Numbered from the stretch's first letter, positions 1 through 8,080 are shown. The stretch: 64,000 bases of DNA from Peribacillus frigoritolerans (GCF_004358755.1 NZ_SMZY01000001.1:806001-870000); one strand, 5' to 3'. The notes: generated by a model from the letters alone, not told the origin. A program made the numbers and translations.

Positions 1-2
1 TC

Positions 3-1061
3 GGTCAGCAGATGAATAAACTGCATCGTCCTAGAGTTGACTGGCTGCTTGTTATCTTATTGGCAGTATGTTTAGGATTGGGATTTTTGCCTTTATTTTC
101 AGGGGAATTCGTAAACGTTCAAAATAAAGTGTTTATGGTTTTAATAGGGGCTGCAGCGGCGTTTGCGCTTATGCTGGTTGATTACCGGAAGCTTGAGAAA
201 CGCGGATGGATGTTTTATGCTGCGGGGGTCATTATCCTTCTGATGATTCATTCTTTTCCAAATAGTACAATAAACGGGAACTTTGCTTTAACTGTTGGTG
301 CTCTTTCTCTGGAAAGCCTGACGGCGCTGCCTTTCTTTTTTCTCGCTTGGGCAACATTTTTTAATCATGAGAATTTTAAAATTTGGCATTGTGGACTATT
401 ATTTCTTTTTCCAGTTTACTTATTTTTCACTTTACCCAGTATTTCATCTGCCTATCTATACTCGGTTATGGTATTTGCGATGCTGGGATATAGTAAATTC
501 AGTCTGCGGACGATTCTTAAAATTTATGGTGCTGCAGCAGTTGGTCTCACTTTCACGATGTTCTTATCATTTAGATATCAATCTGGATACTTAAAAGAGA
601 GAATGTTTGCTTTCTTGAATCCAGAAACGTATTCCGATTCATCAGGTTTTATGATTCTCCATTTACGGAAGTTTCTATCTGAAGCGGGATGGTTCGGCAG
701 CCCTTCAATTGAACGATCCATGCCGGATGCTGCCACTAATTTTGTATTTGCCGCCTTAACCTCTCAATTTGGCTGGCTTTTCTCAGGATTCCTTGTAATC
801 GTGCTCTCGCTCTTTGCAGTAAGAATAGCTGCAGTCATTCCGACTATTAAAGGTTCTTATGGAAGACTCCTGCTGATCGGAGCGGTTTCTCTTTATTCCA
901 TTCAAGTATTTTCAAATATTGGGATGGTACTCGGATTTTTCCCGATGACAGCTATGAATCTGCCTTTTATCAGCTACGGTTTAATGCCGGTTTTGTTGAA
1001 TGCTGTATTAATTGGAATCGTTTTAAGTGTTTATCGGAGAAAGGATTTGGTATCCGGTTAA
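3..1061 (+). CDS. HAAS-SEDS protein (FtsW/RodA-like), 5' end cut by window edge
   Basis: Multi-pass membrane protein of the SEDS (FtsW/RodA/SpoVE) family; family members polymerise cell-wall glycan. The frame is open to base 3, and the first residues (GQQMNKLHRPRVDWLL) line up with residues 68-84 of the paralogue at 4055-5326, so the ATG at 12 is internal and a HAAS domain probably lies outside the window. About nine hydrophobic segments and the terminal PFISYG-L block typical of SEDS proteins are present. The position matching the paralogue's TDF (catalytic Asp in RodA/FtsW) reads TNF here, the Asn codon being at 738-740, so polymerase activity is doubtful. It is about one third identical by eye to the paralogue. 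The family call is firm; the role is inferred. Confidence 0.8.
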   Translation, partial: GQQMNKLHRPRVDWLLVILLAVCLGLGFLPLFSGEFVNVQNKVFMVLIGAAAAFALMLVDYRKLEKRGWMFYAAGVIILLMIHSFPNSTINGNFALTVGALSLESLTALPFFFLAWATFFNHENFKIWHCGLLFLFPVYLFFTLPSISSAYLYSVMVFAMLGYSKFSLRTILKIYGAAAVGLTFTMFLSFRYQSGYLKERMFAFLNPETYSDSSGFMILHLRKFLSEAGWFGSPSIERSMPDAATNFVFAALTSQFGWLFSGFLVIVLSLFAVRIAAVIPTIKGSYGRLLLIGAVSLYSIQVFSNIGMVLGFFPMTAMNLPFISYGLMPVLLNAVLIGIVLSVYRRKDLVSG

Positions 1062-1211
1062 CTGATAATCTAATGCATCTATGTTCTAAATGATTTGTCT
1101 GGATTTATGAGGAAAATGATTAAAGTTGAATAAGTGTGAAAAGAATTTGAGAAACGATGCTAACGGGTTTCTTATTGTGGTGCAAAATCTGTAATTAGGA
1201 ATTGAAATTGC

Positions 1212-1236
1212 AGAACAATCGTTAATCGATTGTTCT
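1212..1236 (+). terminator. hairpin downstream of the first SEDS gene
   Basis: Perfect 10-bp inverted repeat (AGAACAATCG / CGATTGTTCT) around a 5-nt loop, followed by ATTTTAG. Plausible terminator for the preceding gene although the T-run is short. Confidence 0.45.
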
Positions 1237-1420
1237 ATTTTAGCACATTGATATAACTGAATTTTATCGAATTAGCATAAGAATTAACATACAAATTAGC
1301 AAGGTTCTTTAATAAGTCTAATGGATATTATATATTGAATTTCAAGTGCTATTTATTGTGATGTTTTATGAAGGAATTTAAATCCATATTTGAACGATTA
1401 TGACAAAGTGGAAAAAACAG

Positions 1421-1497
1421 TTATTCAGCAATCGGGCAGTTTAACGGAGTAAGCGGATTCCGAAGTTCTTCTACAAAAGGACCAGATTGTGGAGCAA
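1421..1497 (+). repeat. degenerate copy of the dispersed leader-hairpin-tail repeat
   Basis: Begins TTATTCAGCAATCGGGCAGT, which matches the leader TTCAACAATCGGGGGC of other copies, and ends with GGACCAGATTGTGGAGC, which matches the tail motif. The hairpin between them is eroded. The stretch 1062-2353 otherwise holds only remnants and one small gene. Confidence 0.45.
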
Positions 1498-1548
1498 CTT
1501 CTTTAAAGAAAATTGGATTTCTAAGCTGAATTTTAAAGGAAATTGTGA

Positions 1549-1704
1549 AATTATGTACTTAAAGTAACGAGGCAGGTTAGTGTAAGAGGAAAAGCCGATA
1601 TAGAAAACAATGAAACTTTTGTTTTATATAAGCGTATTAGTGTGTACGGAGTGAAGAGGGGAACGGCATTAGGGTTTGTCATTGGCATTATTGAAAGAAA
1701 TTGA
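1549..1704 (+). pseudogene. 3' remnant of an unrecognised gene
   Basis: An open frame of 51 codons with no start codon, ending at the TGA at 1702. It reads as ordinary protein (for example VRGKADIENNETF, then a hydrophobic GTALGFVIGII end). A tail-motif copy lies inside it at 1565-1586. I do not recognise the family; it may be chance coding, but the composition looks like a decayed C-terminus. Confidence 0.25.
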
Positions 1705-1725
1705 GAAATAAGGGGGAAATTATAT

Positions 1726-1887
1726 ATGTCACCATTTTTGTTAGGAGTAATACTAGGTGCCTTTTTAGTTATAGGGGTTCAACAAATTATTTACACTTTA
1801 ATATGGGTATATACAGGGGAAAATATGGGGATGTTGCGAAACATTAGAACCGCTATAAAGAATCTTAGGCATAAGGAAAAAGAGTAA
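1726..1887 (+). CDS. small single-pass membrane protein, 53 aa
   Basis: Short reading frame starting ATG with a good ribosome site (AAGGGGGAA about 7 nt upstream). The protein starts MSPFLLGVILGAFLVIGVQQ, one transmembrane segment of about 25 residues, followed by a short basic tail (RNIRTAIKNLRHKEKE). The topology rule suggests N-out, C-in. It is isolated among remnants; function unknown. The ribosome site and clean segment-plus-tail architecture favour a real gene. Confidence 0.5.
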   Translation: MSPFLLGVILGAFLVIGVQQIIYTLIWVYTGENMGMLRNIRTAIKNLRHKEKE

Positions 1888-1926
1888 AGTGGAGAAAATT
1901 ATTAAGAAATACGAGAATAATTCTTG

Positions 1927-1978
1927 TGGTAGTTGCAATGTGCAGCTACATTTTTTGTTATGCTAACGGGCAGGTTAG
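1927..1978 (+). repeat. dispersed repeat copy: T-tailed hairpin plus tail motif
   Basis: Hairpin GTAGTTGC-aatgt-GCAGCTAC followed by ATTTTTTG (possible terminator of the small gene at 1726), then CTAACGGGCAGGTTAG at 1963-1978. The tail itself is an inverted repeat (CTAAC / GTTAG). Confidence 0.5.
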
Positions 1979-2009
1979 TTCAACCATTGTGAAGTATTGC
2001 ACTTAAACT

Positions 2010-2157
2010 ATCGGGGGCTTATCTGGAAAAAGGTAAGTCTTCTTTTAATGAAATAGTTATTGTTATTCTTACTAACATTTTGAAATAATTGGTATTAATA
2101 TCAGACAAGTGTTTATGTTAGTCATTTAAAGAGGGAGGAAAATTTGGCCGGATTAAA
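2010..2157 (+). repeat. direct duplication, copy 1 (about 145 bp)
   Basis: Nearly the same sequence recurs at 11016-11162. It starts with a leader-hairpin of the dispersed family (CTTATCT-ggaaaa-AGGTAAG) and runs through TCAGACAAGTGTTTATG to a strong ribosome site AGAGGGAGGAAAA followed by TTG. In this copy the downstream reading frame is only 17 codons, so the gene it once led appears lost. The stretch from here to 2353 has no other gene. Confidence 0.75.
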
Positions 2158-2353
2158 TTTTAAGGCTCCGGGCCAGATTGTTGAAGATGTAGTTTAGCAC
2201 TAGTAGTGGGGAACCGTACCATAAATAACGGCGAAATGAATCACTCCTTTTACATTGTTATGGTACAATTGTATGCAATAAGACTTATAACGAAATTTAG
2301 TTATTGATATATCCTGCCAATGACTAACAGTGCTTTAATAAGGAGTTGGTCAA

Positions 2354-3022
2354 ATGAATAGTAATAAAAGCACAGAAATAAAACGCTCATCAAAAGCAGA
2401 AAACATTCTATCTCAGATCAATAGTAAAACTAAGCTAGGCGACTTGCGAAAAATCGCGAAGGACATTAAAAAAGATCACGAATTAGCTATGGAACTTTGG
2501 TCAACCGGAGAGTTTTTGCCCAGACTATTGGCAATCTTAATTATGGACAAAAAACTTCTTTCACAAGATGTACTAAATAAGCTTGATAAGGATATGCAGA
2601 CTCACACATTTAATGAGCGAAATAACTTAATGGATTGGTTAATGGCTAATCAGCTCACTAAAGACAAGAAGAACATTGCATTGATGGAGTCATGGGGTAA
2701 TAGTCCTTCTGCTCTTCAAAGGCGAGCTTTCTGGTATTTTCAAGGCCGATTGAGATGGACCGGACAAACACCGCCTGATAACACCACAGACTTACTATCT
2801 GTAATTGAAGCTACTATTACGCAGGAAGAGCCGGAAGTTCAATGGGCTATGAATTTCACCGCAGGCTGGATAGGCGTTTATGATGAAAAGTATCGAGCAC
2901 GTTGTATTAAACTTGGTGAGAAAACGGGTCTTTACAAAGATGAAATGGTATCAAAAGGATGTACTCCCAATTATTTGCCGGAGTTCATTACGATTGAAGT
3001 TAACAAACGAATTAATCATTAG
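2354..3022 (+). CDS. DNA alkylation repair protein (AlkD-like HEAT-repeat family)
   Basis: Cytoplasmic, all-helical protein of 222 aa. The pattern of paired helices with the central WGNSPSALQRRAFWYFQGRL block resembles the DNA_alkylation family (AlkC/AlkD), HEAT-like-repeat proteins of which AlkD is a glycosylase excising 3-methyladenine and 7-methylguanine. The normal AlkD length is about 230 aa, so this is full length. The start is ATG with AAGGAG 9 nt upstream. It stands alone, with a remnant directly after the stop codon. Whether it is a glycosylase or only a non-catalytic DNA-binding relative cannot be told by eye, because the AlkD active-site Trp/Asp set is not clearly aligned. Confidence 0.7.
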   Translation: MNSNKSTEIKRSSKAENILSQINSKTKLGDLRKIAKDIKKDHELAMELWSTGEFLPRLLAILIMDKKLLSQDVLNKLDKDMQTHTFNERNNLMDWLMANQLTKDKKNIALMESWGNSPSALQRRAFWYFQGRLRWTGQTPPDNTTDLLSVIEATITQEEPEVQWAMNFTAGWIGVYDEKYRARCIKLGEKTGLYKDEMVSKGCTPNYLPEFITIEVNKRINH

Positions 3023-3154
3023 TTACAACTGAAAAATTTTGCCGCTGCTGGCTGGTCACACGGTATTCCTGAAATTAAGCAGCAGATGAAATTAGAACCG
3101 AAAAATAACTTTGAAACAGTAAAAGAATTCAATCGTTTAGTATTGAGTAACTAA
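3023..3154 (+). pseudogene. C-terminal remnant of an unrecognised gene
   Basis: Immediately after the stop of the alkylation repair gene, in the same frame, 43 open codons read as protein (GWSHGIPEIKQQMKLEPKNN) to TAA at 3152. No start codon or ribosome site. The read-through position and protein-like composition suggest either a fused or lost neighbour's 3' end. Family not recognised. Confidence 0.3.
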
Positions 3155-3164
3155 CAAAGAGCAT

Positions 3165-3222
3165 TTATTCAAGTAACGGGGGCGTTAATCCAGAAAGGGA
3201 TTGACGCTTATTTTATTGAATT
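3165..3222 (+). repeat. dispersed repeat copy with perfect terminator hairpin
   Basis: Leader TTATTCAAGTAACGGGG, then stem GCGTTAATCC (3182-3191) pairing with GGATTGACGC (3198-3207), then TTATTTTATTGAA. No clear tail follows; the broken NUDIX gene starts 6 nt later. Confidence 0.6.
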
Positions 3223-3228
3223 CTAAAT

Positions 3229-3786
3229 ATGAAGAAATTTTCAGAGAGATATGGAGGCAGTTCTTTGAGATTTAGACATATGGCAGTAGCATTTCTGATT
3301 AATGAAATGGGCCAAATCTTATTCTTGCAAAAAGATGATAATAGTTCATTTCTTGCAGGCCACTTGTTTCCTATTGGTGGGCATATCGAAGAAAATGAAA
3401 TGAATAATCCTATTGTGGCCTGCTATAGAGAAGTAAAAGAAGAAACGGGATTGAATAGATCAGACATAATTAATTTATAACTTAGATACGTTGTTACGAG
3501 GATGAAAGACGTACAGGAAATAAGAATTCAATATGTATTTTTTGGTGACGTAAACCGTGCAACAAATTTAATTGAAAGTGAAGAGGGCTCATTATCCTTG
3601 ATTGACAATGATGATATCTTAAATCAAAATGTCTCTGCAACAACTAAAGAAATAGTTATGCACTATAGACTCTTTAAAGGTAGATCCACTGAGAAAGTAT
3701 TTGTTGGAGCAATGAAATCTAATAGAGGTGAACCTCAAATTAGTTGGTCATTACTTGAAGACTGGGAAGAAGCAGAGCAAGGATAG
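3229..3786 (+). pseudogene. NUDIX hydrolase interrupted by an in-frame stop
   Basis: One reading frame carries a NUDIX-like protein: residues 1-83 include the NUDIX box GGHIEENEMNNP...REVKEETGL, with two extra residues between the first Glu and REV compared with GX5EX7REXXEEXGX. A TAA at 3478-3480 then cuts the frame, which continues in phase to 3786 and supplies the rest of the fold (QEIRIQYVFFGD onward). NUDIX enzymes cleave nucleoside diphosphates linked to another group. The ATG at 3502 has no separate ribosome site, so independent translation of the second half is unlikely. Either a true nonsense mutation or a base-calling error. Confidence 0.75.
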
Positions 3787-3810
3787 GTCTAAATATTAGG
3801 GTAATTGATT

Positions 3811-3890
3811 ATTCCATTATTGGTGGCGTTAATTCAAGAAGGATAAACGCATTTTTTAATGAATTTATTAAAAGATGTAGCAGGTTCGTG
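3811..3890 (+). repeat. dispersed repeat copy: leader, hairpin and tail
   Basis: Leader ATTCCATTATTGGTG, stem GCGTT (3826-3830) with AACGC (3846-3850), T-run ATTTTTTAATGAA, and the tail GTAGCAGGTTCGTGGAAG just after. It serves as the likely terminator of the broken NUDIX gene. Confidence 0.5.
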
Positions 3891-3981
3891 GAAGAAGGTA
3901 ATGAAAGACCACAACGGTAAGAACGGTTTGAGTATAAAGGATTTGGCACTTTTTTATCACTAATAAAGTAGTCCATTAAAA

Positions 3982-4013
3982 AATCTCAGACTGGCAAATA
4001 GTCTGAGATTTTT
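3982..4013. terminator. bidirectional terminator between convergent genes
   Basis: Perfect 11-bp stem AATCTCAGACT / AGTCTGAGATT with a 7-nt loop, A-rich before and T-rich after, so it can stop transcription from either side. It lies just beyond the 3' end of the minus-strand SEDS gene. Confidence 0.85.
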
Positions 4014-4054
4014 AGTGATGGCTTCTTGCAGCATTGAATCCATTAGTATTGCTT

Positions 4055-5326
4055 CTAATTACTTTGCGGACCGTGAGTCAAGAAAACTGTCTCTTTGGTT
4101 TTTCGCCTTCTATATACGCTTAGAATCAGTCCTGCGGATATCATCTCCAGCAATAAATGTGAACCTCCATAACTCATGAATGGCACGGAAACACCAGTGA
4201 GTGGAGATAAACCGAGATTCGTCAGTAGGCTTAGTATAAACTGAGCTGAAAAGACTGCTGCCAATCCTGTAATAAGCAATTTTCCATAAGGTGAATTCAC
4301 ACTTTTGGCGGTAATCGATATTCTATAAATAAAAAATATAACCAGGGTTATAGCCGTGATTGCGGCTAGCCACCCAAACGAATAGATGATGTACGCCAAG
4401 ATAAAATCTGTATGGACCTCAGAAATGAAACTTGGGGTCACCTGAAGGGCACTTCCTATAAAATAAGCCTCACCTATTTTAAGATCTGTATAGGAGCTTA
4501 CCATGGAGTATATCTGAGAAAGAGACAGCAATTTCCAGATGGGCCATATAGAAGCAACAACTGCGAATGTTATTGTTTGCTTAAGGCTGGACCTTGACGT
4601 AAACATGATTGCATCGCATACAATGATGCTAATAATAGTAGCTGCGAAGGCTCCTGTAGTCGCCATTAATATGATTGGTATTGACATCATACCTATTCCA
4701 AACCAAGACTTTCGATTATCATTCCAATCCCAGGAATGAAAGATTCCAGCAAAGGCAATGACCAAAAGGAATGGAGTTATTTCGGTGAAATTAATAGTGG
4801 CAAAGCCTACATTTAAAAATGGCACATCATCAACTCTAACTCCAATGAGAACGGTCAATAAAAGGATGAGGATTGTTGCCGCATAGAAGTGCTTGGAGTA
4901 TTTCATCAATCTTCTGTAATCAAACATAAATATGCTTAGCATGAGCACGACACCCAACAAGTAGAAGCCAAGACTTTTATTGAAAACTTTCAGTTCTTGA
5001 AGCTCTGTAAAAGCCGAATGGAATTGCAAATAATACATAACCAGTAGCCCAAATAGAGAAGCTGTCAGCACTGGCAGCAAGGTTTTCACATCCATTGGGG
5101 CTTTGTGTGTTTTGTTAAGCTGCTTTCCCAAAACTCCTGCATCTCCCATACGTGCTAATGCTTGATCTATAGCCTCTTCTTCTGAAAGTCCTGTACTCAT
5201 GGCCTCCTCTTTGAGCGTATGAAGGTGATCATTAATTTCCAGTTTTATATGGGCATGTACATCCTTATTTTTTATCCGTTTACACAAATCTCTAATATAC
5301 ATTTCAAACTTATTATCTAATCCCAT
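4055..5326 (-). CDS. HAAS domain fused to SEDS (FtsW/RodA-like) membrane protein
   Basis: 423 aa. Residues 1-75 form a helical HAAS-type domain (KLEINDHLHTLKEEA, LSEEEAIDQALARMGD), a module usually seen next to PadR regulators. From about residue 82 follow roughly ten transmembrane segments of the SEDS family, ending in PFMSYGGSHLLLEMISAG. The motif TDFILAY (Asp at about residue 307) matches the TDF region that holds the catalytic Asp of RodA/FtsW, so unlike the paralogue at the window start this copy could be an active glycan polymerase or lipid II-binding protein. It overlaps the padR gene by 10 nt, implying translational coupling and PadR control. Substrate and role (envelope stress or a growth-phase cell-wall job) are inferences. 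Confidence 0.85.
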   Translation of the reverse strand: MGLDNKFEMYIRDLCKRIKNKDVHAHIKLEINDHLHTLKEEAMSTGLSEEEAIDQALARMGDAGVLGKQLNKTHKAPMDVKTLLPVLTASLFGLLVMYYLQFHSAFTELQELKVFNKSLGFYLLGVVLMLSIFMFDYRRLMKYSKHFYAATILILLLTVLIGVRVDDVPFLNVGFATINFTEITPFLLVIAFAGIFHSWDWNDNRKSWFGIGMMSIPIILMATTGAFAATIISIIVCDAIMFTSRSSLKQTITFAVVASIWPIWKLLSLSQIYSMVSSYTDLKIGEAYFIGSALQVTPSFISEVHTDFILAYIIYSFGWLAAITAITLVIFFIYRISITAKSVNSPYGKLLITGLAAVFSAQFILSLLTNLGLSPLTGVSVPFMSYGGSHLLLEMISAGLILSVYRRRKTKETVFLTHGPQSN

Positions 5327-5661
5327 ACGATTTTCTCCCCACTTAAAACTTCGTCAACAGCATTCTTGAAAACGGACCACTCTTCTTTTTTTTCTTGAAT
5401 AAATTCTTTGCCCTGGTTATTAATCTTGTAATATTTCCTCTTTCTCTTTCCGGTCCCTTCGCCCCAGTAAGATACAATTAATTCTTTTTCCTCAAGGCTG
5501 TGAAGGATGGGATAGATCGTGCCTTCCTTAAAACTAAAAATTCCATTAGACTTCGATTCCAGTTCTTTGATAATTTCATAGCCGTACATTGGTTTAGAAT
5601 TAAGCAAACTCAAAATAAGAGTAGCGGTACTACCTTTTAGCAATTCTTTGCTTATCTTCAT
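5317..5661 (-). CDS. PadR family transcriptional regulator
   Basis: 114-aa winged-helix repressor. It begins MKISKELLKGSTATLILSLL and continues with MYGYEIIKELE, the PadR hallmark, then FKEGTIYPILHSLEEKELI (recognition helix and wing). The start is placed at 5661 because GGAAGGTGGA sits 7 nt upstream; the longer frame to 5700 has no ribosome site. The first gene of a two-gene operon, it ends inside the start of the HAAS-SEDS gene. By analogy with PadR-HAAS pairs it probably represses its own operon and responds to a small ligand or to the state of the HAAS protein. Confidence 0.9.
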   Translation of the reverse strand: MKISKELLKGSTATLILSLLNSKPMYGYEIIKELESKSNGIFSFKEGTIYPILHSLEEKELIVSYWGEGTGKRKRKYYKINNQGKEFIQEKKEEWSVFKNAVDEVLSGEKIVWD

Positions 5662-5679
5662 AAACAGTCCACCTTCCAA

Positions 5680-5725
5680 ATACATAGTAAATCTATGCAT
5701 AGTTATTATATGTATAATTTATGAT
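5680..5725 (-). promoter_or_regulatory. probable PadR operator and promoter
   Basis: Directly upstream of the regulator: overlapping symmetric words TACATAG, CTATGCATAG and TATATGTATA within about 45 bp. PadR operators are typically short ATGT/ACAT-type inverted repeats near the promoter. Assigned by position and symmetry only. Confidence 0.4.
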
Positions 5726-5922
5726 ATAAATTAATTCCTGTCAATATGTCTATAAAGAAAAAAGGCATGTTTTATATAACAAAGATTCATTAAGTAATTG
5801 TTAGAGCACATTCTTTTCATAAATTGCTTTTAATAGTTGAATGTGGTCTCAGTAAAAAAAGGGATAACAGACAATAAGAATTCCTATCAGATATGATTTT
5901 ATGTTTATGAAGCAAACATTGA

Positions 5923-6030
5923 TTATTCAACAAACGGGTGCTTTTCTTGAACAACCTTGCAACGTGGATGTTCCAGAACGATCTTCAACAATCGGGCTCC
6001 TTTTTTGAATAGAGAAGGGCTCTTTTTGAA
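5923..6030 (+). repeat. two tandem copies of the dispersed repeat leader
   Basis: Copy one starts TTATTCAACAAACGGGTGC (5924 onward), copy two ATCTTCAACAATCGGGCTCC (5981 onward); the hairpins are imperfect. They fill most of the gap between padR and the next gene; the remainder of 5726-5922 shows nothing I can name. Confidence 0.55.
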
Positions 6031-6105
6031 GGGATTATTAATCATAAAAAGAAGATATAGAGTGAAAATATTCATTCTATAATTGGACACAGAGGGGGAG
6101 CTTTG

Positions 6106-6402
6106 ATGATATTAGAAGCTGTTATGCTTCAAGTTAAAAAAGGTATGGAACAGGAATATGAAGAAGCTTTTCGTAAGGCATCTAAAATTATTTCAGCAAT
6201 GAAGGGCTATATATCCCACGAACTACAGCGTTGTATGGAAGCTGAGGGGAAATATTTGTTATTAGTAAGGTGGGAAACTTTAGAAGATCATACAGTTGGA
6301 TTTAGACAATCAGACGAATATCAAGAATGGAAAAATCAACTCCATCATTTTTATGAACCATTCCCGACAGTTGAACACTTTCAAAAAGTTGATCTTTCGT
6401 AA
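6106..6402 (+). CDS. antibiotic biosynthesis monooxygenase (ABM) domain protein
   Basis: 98-aa dimeric alpha-beta barrel protein of the ABM/YgiN type. Beta strand ILEAVMLQVKKG, helix EYEEAFRKASKIISAMKGY, then the typical ELQRCMEAEGKYLLLVRWETLEDHTVGF core in which strand and W-E-T/S are the family signature, ending EPFPTVEHFQKV. The family includes small oxygenases of aromatic compounds, haem degraders and many proteins of unknown substrate; no haem-ligand signature is obvious. The ATG at 6106 is preferred over the TTG at 6103 by spacing from AGAGGGGGAG. Single gene. Confidence 0.8.
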   Translation: MILEAVMLQVKKGMEQEYEEAFRKASKIISAMKGYISHELQRCMEAEGKYLLLVRWETLEDHTVGFRQSDEYQEWKNQLHHFYEPFPTVEHFQKVDLS

Positions 6403-6437
6403 AAGTTTTACTTTACGAACGGTTGGCGTAAGGTGAG

Positions 6438-6495
6438 CATCTTCAACAAACGGGGGTGTTAACTTAAGATAGATTTACACACACCTCATTGAAAA
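6438..6495 (+). repeat. dispersed repeat copy downstream of the ABM gene
   Basis: Leader ATCTTCAACAAACGGGGGTG; stem GGTGT pairing with ACACC across AACTTAAGATAGATTTAC. Likely terminator of the ABM gene. Confidence 0.5.
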
Positions 6496-6547
6496 ATTCT
6501 AACTATATAGTGCTATATAGGTTGGCTAGCAACCGATCGTGAATATA

Positions 6548-6798
6548 ATGATTGTTGAAATTGATGGATTTTATCATCAAATAATGGTCACTGGTAAGAA
6601 ATGTTCAAAACAAGAATTAAAGCAGATGTATTTATATAGGGACTCTGTATATGATACTTATTGAGCTATCTAGGATTTCTTCTTATTTAAAGGAACTATT
6701 TTCTAAAGGATAAAAGGATATATGCTGGGATTTTTGCTGGATTGACAATTATTGTCGGTTGACTACTAGCCAAGGTTATTATTAGGGATAATGATTAA
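6548..6798 (+). pseudogene. small reading frame and membrane-protein remnant
   Basis: The first part (6548-6664) is a 38-codon frame beginning MIVEIDGFYHQIMVTGKKCS, without a convincing ribosome site. The second (6706-6798) reads KDKRIYAGIFAGLTIIVG, a TGA, then LLAKVIIRDND in phase: a broken transmembrane segment. Both look like debris. No family recognised. Confidence 0.3.
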
Positions 6799-6852
6799 AT
6801 CTGAACAGGTATATAACTACATTATTGAAAATCATTGGAGGAAATCAAATCA

Positions 6853-7443
6853 ATGAACAAGGCCTTAAATGTATACCATCTAGTTACCAAGAATAAAATG
6901 AGTCTTGGTCAGATTATTAACTTTGACAATAACGAATACAATACCTTGTTCCGGTTCTTTTTTGAAACAAATCAATTAAATGCTAAAGGCGAAACATTTG
7001 ATCGAATTTTAAAAAGTGGTATCTCCGATAATGGCTTGAAGTTGAATAAAGAAGATGCAGAAGTAGCAGTAAAGTATATGGATCAAACAATGAGAGCTGT
7101 AAGAGAAGTAATAGTTGAATTGGTTAGACTACAAGATTATCCTGAATATCCTTCACGGCTTTCTTGTTTGTATGCAGCTAAAACCTATAATGATGTTTTG
7201 AAATGGAAAAAAATATTCGAGTCTTATAATCGAAAAGTTTTGCAGATTGTTAAACTGCGTGTCGAGGGAAAATCATTTGAAGGGAACGGAAATCTCTTAC
7301 CAAAAGAAGATGGGGTACCTTTTTCACAAAAAATAAAACAAGCTAAAGAATATTGGCAAAACGGTGAAGAAAACGATTTACCAGAGCTTTTAGTCAATGG
7401 GAAAATAGAAGTTGTAGAAATTTTAGAGGAATTTGAAAAGTAG
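6853..7443 (+). CDS. DUF2441-like protein
   Basis: 196-aa cytoplasmic protein. The opening [33 protein letters not shown] and later [23 protein letters not shown] match my memory of the DUF2441 family of Bacillus proteins, whose biochemical role is not established. The conserved pieces YHLV, LYA and a substrate-like cleft order recall small nucleotide-handling folds, but that is speculation. The start is the ATG at 6853, 9 nt after GGAGGAA; the TTG at 6835 lies ahead of the ribosome site. A dispersed-repeat terminator follows. Single gene in the accessory region. Confidence 0.55.
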   Translation: MNKALNVYHLVTKNKMSLGQIINFDNNEYNTLFRFFFETNQLNAKGETFDRILKSGISDNGLKLNKEDAEVAVKYMDQTMRAVREVIVELVRLQDYPEYPSRLSCLYAAKTYNDVLKWKKIFESYNRKVLQIVKLRVEGKSFEGNGNLLPKEDGVPFSQKIKQAKEYWQNGEENDLPELLVNGKIEVVEILEEFEK

Positions 7444-7465
7444 ACTAGCTGATATCTTAAAATCT

Positions 7466-7540
7466 TTTATTCAACAATCAGGGGCGATTACCGCACTGTG
7501 TGATCGCATTTTCATATTGAGGAATTGGGCAGGTAGTTGC
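7466..7540 (+). repeat. dispersed repeat copy: leader, hairpin and tail
   Basis: Best-preserved leader in the window (TTATTCAACAATCAGGGGC), stem GCGAT (7484-7488) with ATCGC (7503-7507), T-rich end, then tail TTGGGCAGGTAGTTGCA. Ends the DUF2441-like gene. Confidence 0.6.
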
Positions 7541-7584
7541 ATAAATGGTAGGTAAAATACTTTATTTTTGGGAGCTGGCTTTTG

Positions 7585-7860
7585 ATGTTAAAAAATGTTT
7601 GTAATTGCGAATTTACCAATTCATTAAAACTTGAAGCGGATTTTGGGGCTGACCCGATTTGGTGCAGCTTATGTGGATGGAACCTTGATATTGATGAGTT
7701 TCCATTGAAAGATAATCTTACCAATGATTTATTTCAATGGACTGAACAATATAAGAAAATCCCAATTAATGAACATAATGCAATCGGGCAAAGTCTTACT
7801 GAAAAGGTGAAAGAAGAATTGGGTTTAGAATATAGGATCATATTTATAACTGACAAATAA
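7585..7860 (+). CDS. small Cys-containing protein of unknown function
   Basis: 91 aa. The N-terminal half carries CNC (residues 7-9) and WCSLCGWNLD, a CxC plus CxxC arrangement that could bind zinc; the C-terminal half is helical and charged. Similar short proteins with DFGADPxWC-xCG occur in Bacillus and its phages, but I do not know a function. The ATG at 7585 is chosen over the TTG at 7582. The ribosome site (GGGAGC) is moderate. Flanked on both sides by copies of the dispersed repeat. Confidence 0.6.
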   Translation: MLKNVCNCEFTNSLKLEADFGADPIWCSLCGWNLDIDEFPLKDNLTNDLFQWTEQYKKIPINEHNAIGQSLTEKVKEELGLEYRIIFITDK

Positions 7861-7913
7861 AAAAACCTCAAATGGGCGAAGGTTTTACTAAAGGACTGGT
7901 TAAAATAAATTAT

Positions 7914-7997
7914 CTTATTCAGCTAAAGGGGGCTTATGTTGAAGTTCAGCTGCCTAAACAGGCGGCTTTTTCTTATTGATCTAACGGGCCAGATTAG
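7914..7997 (+). repeat. dispersed repeat copy: leader, hairpin and full tail
   Basis: Leader TTATTCAGCTAAAGGGGGC; stem AGCTGCC (7948-7954) with GGCGGCT (7961-7967) and TTTTTCTTATTGAT; tail CTAACGGGCCAGATTAG at 7981-7997. The clearest example of the composite order leader-hairpin-tail. Confidence 0.65.
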
Positions 7998-8034
7998 TTT
8001 AGGAACAGAGATATTTTTTACAATAGCAGTAAAA

Positions 8035-8080
8035 CAAATAAATCCATCCAAGAGAGCTTCTCCAGAGGTGGATTTATTTG
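8035..8080. repeat. 12-bp perfect inverted repeat
   Basis: CAAATAAATCCA (8035-8046) and TGGATTTATTTG (8069-8080) enclose 22 nt. No T-run follows in either direction, so it is not a standard terminator. It lies in the 323-nt gap 7861-8183, where a minus-strand frame of up to 78 codons exists but has no family or clear ribosome site. Confidence 0.5.

Noticed and set aside
3502-3786. Independent 94-aa gene
   Set aside because: Same frame as the upstream NUDIX half, no ribosome site of its own; it is the second half of one broken gene.
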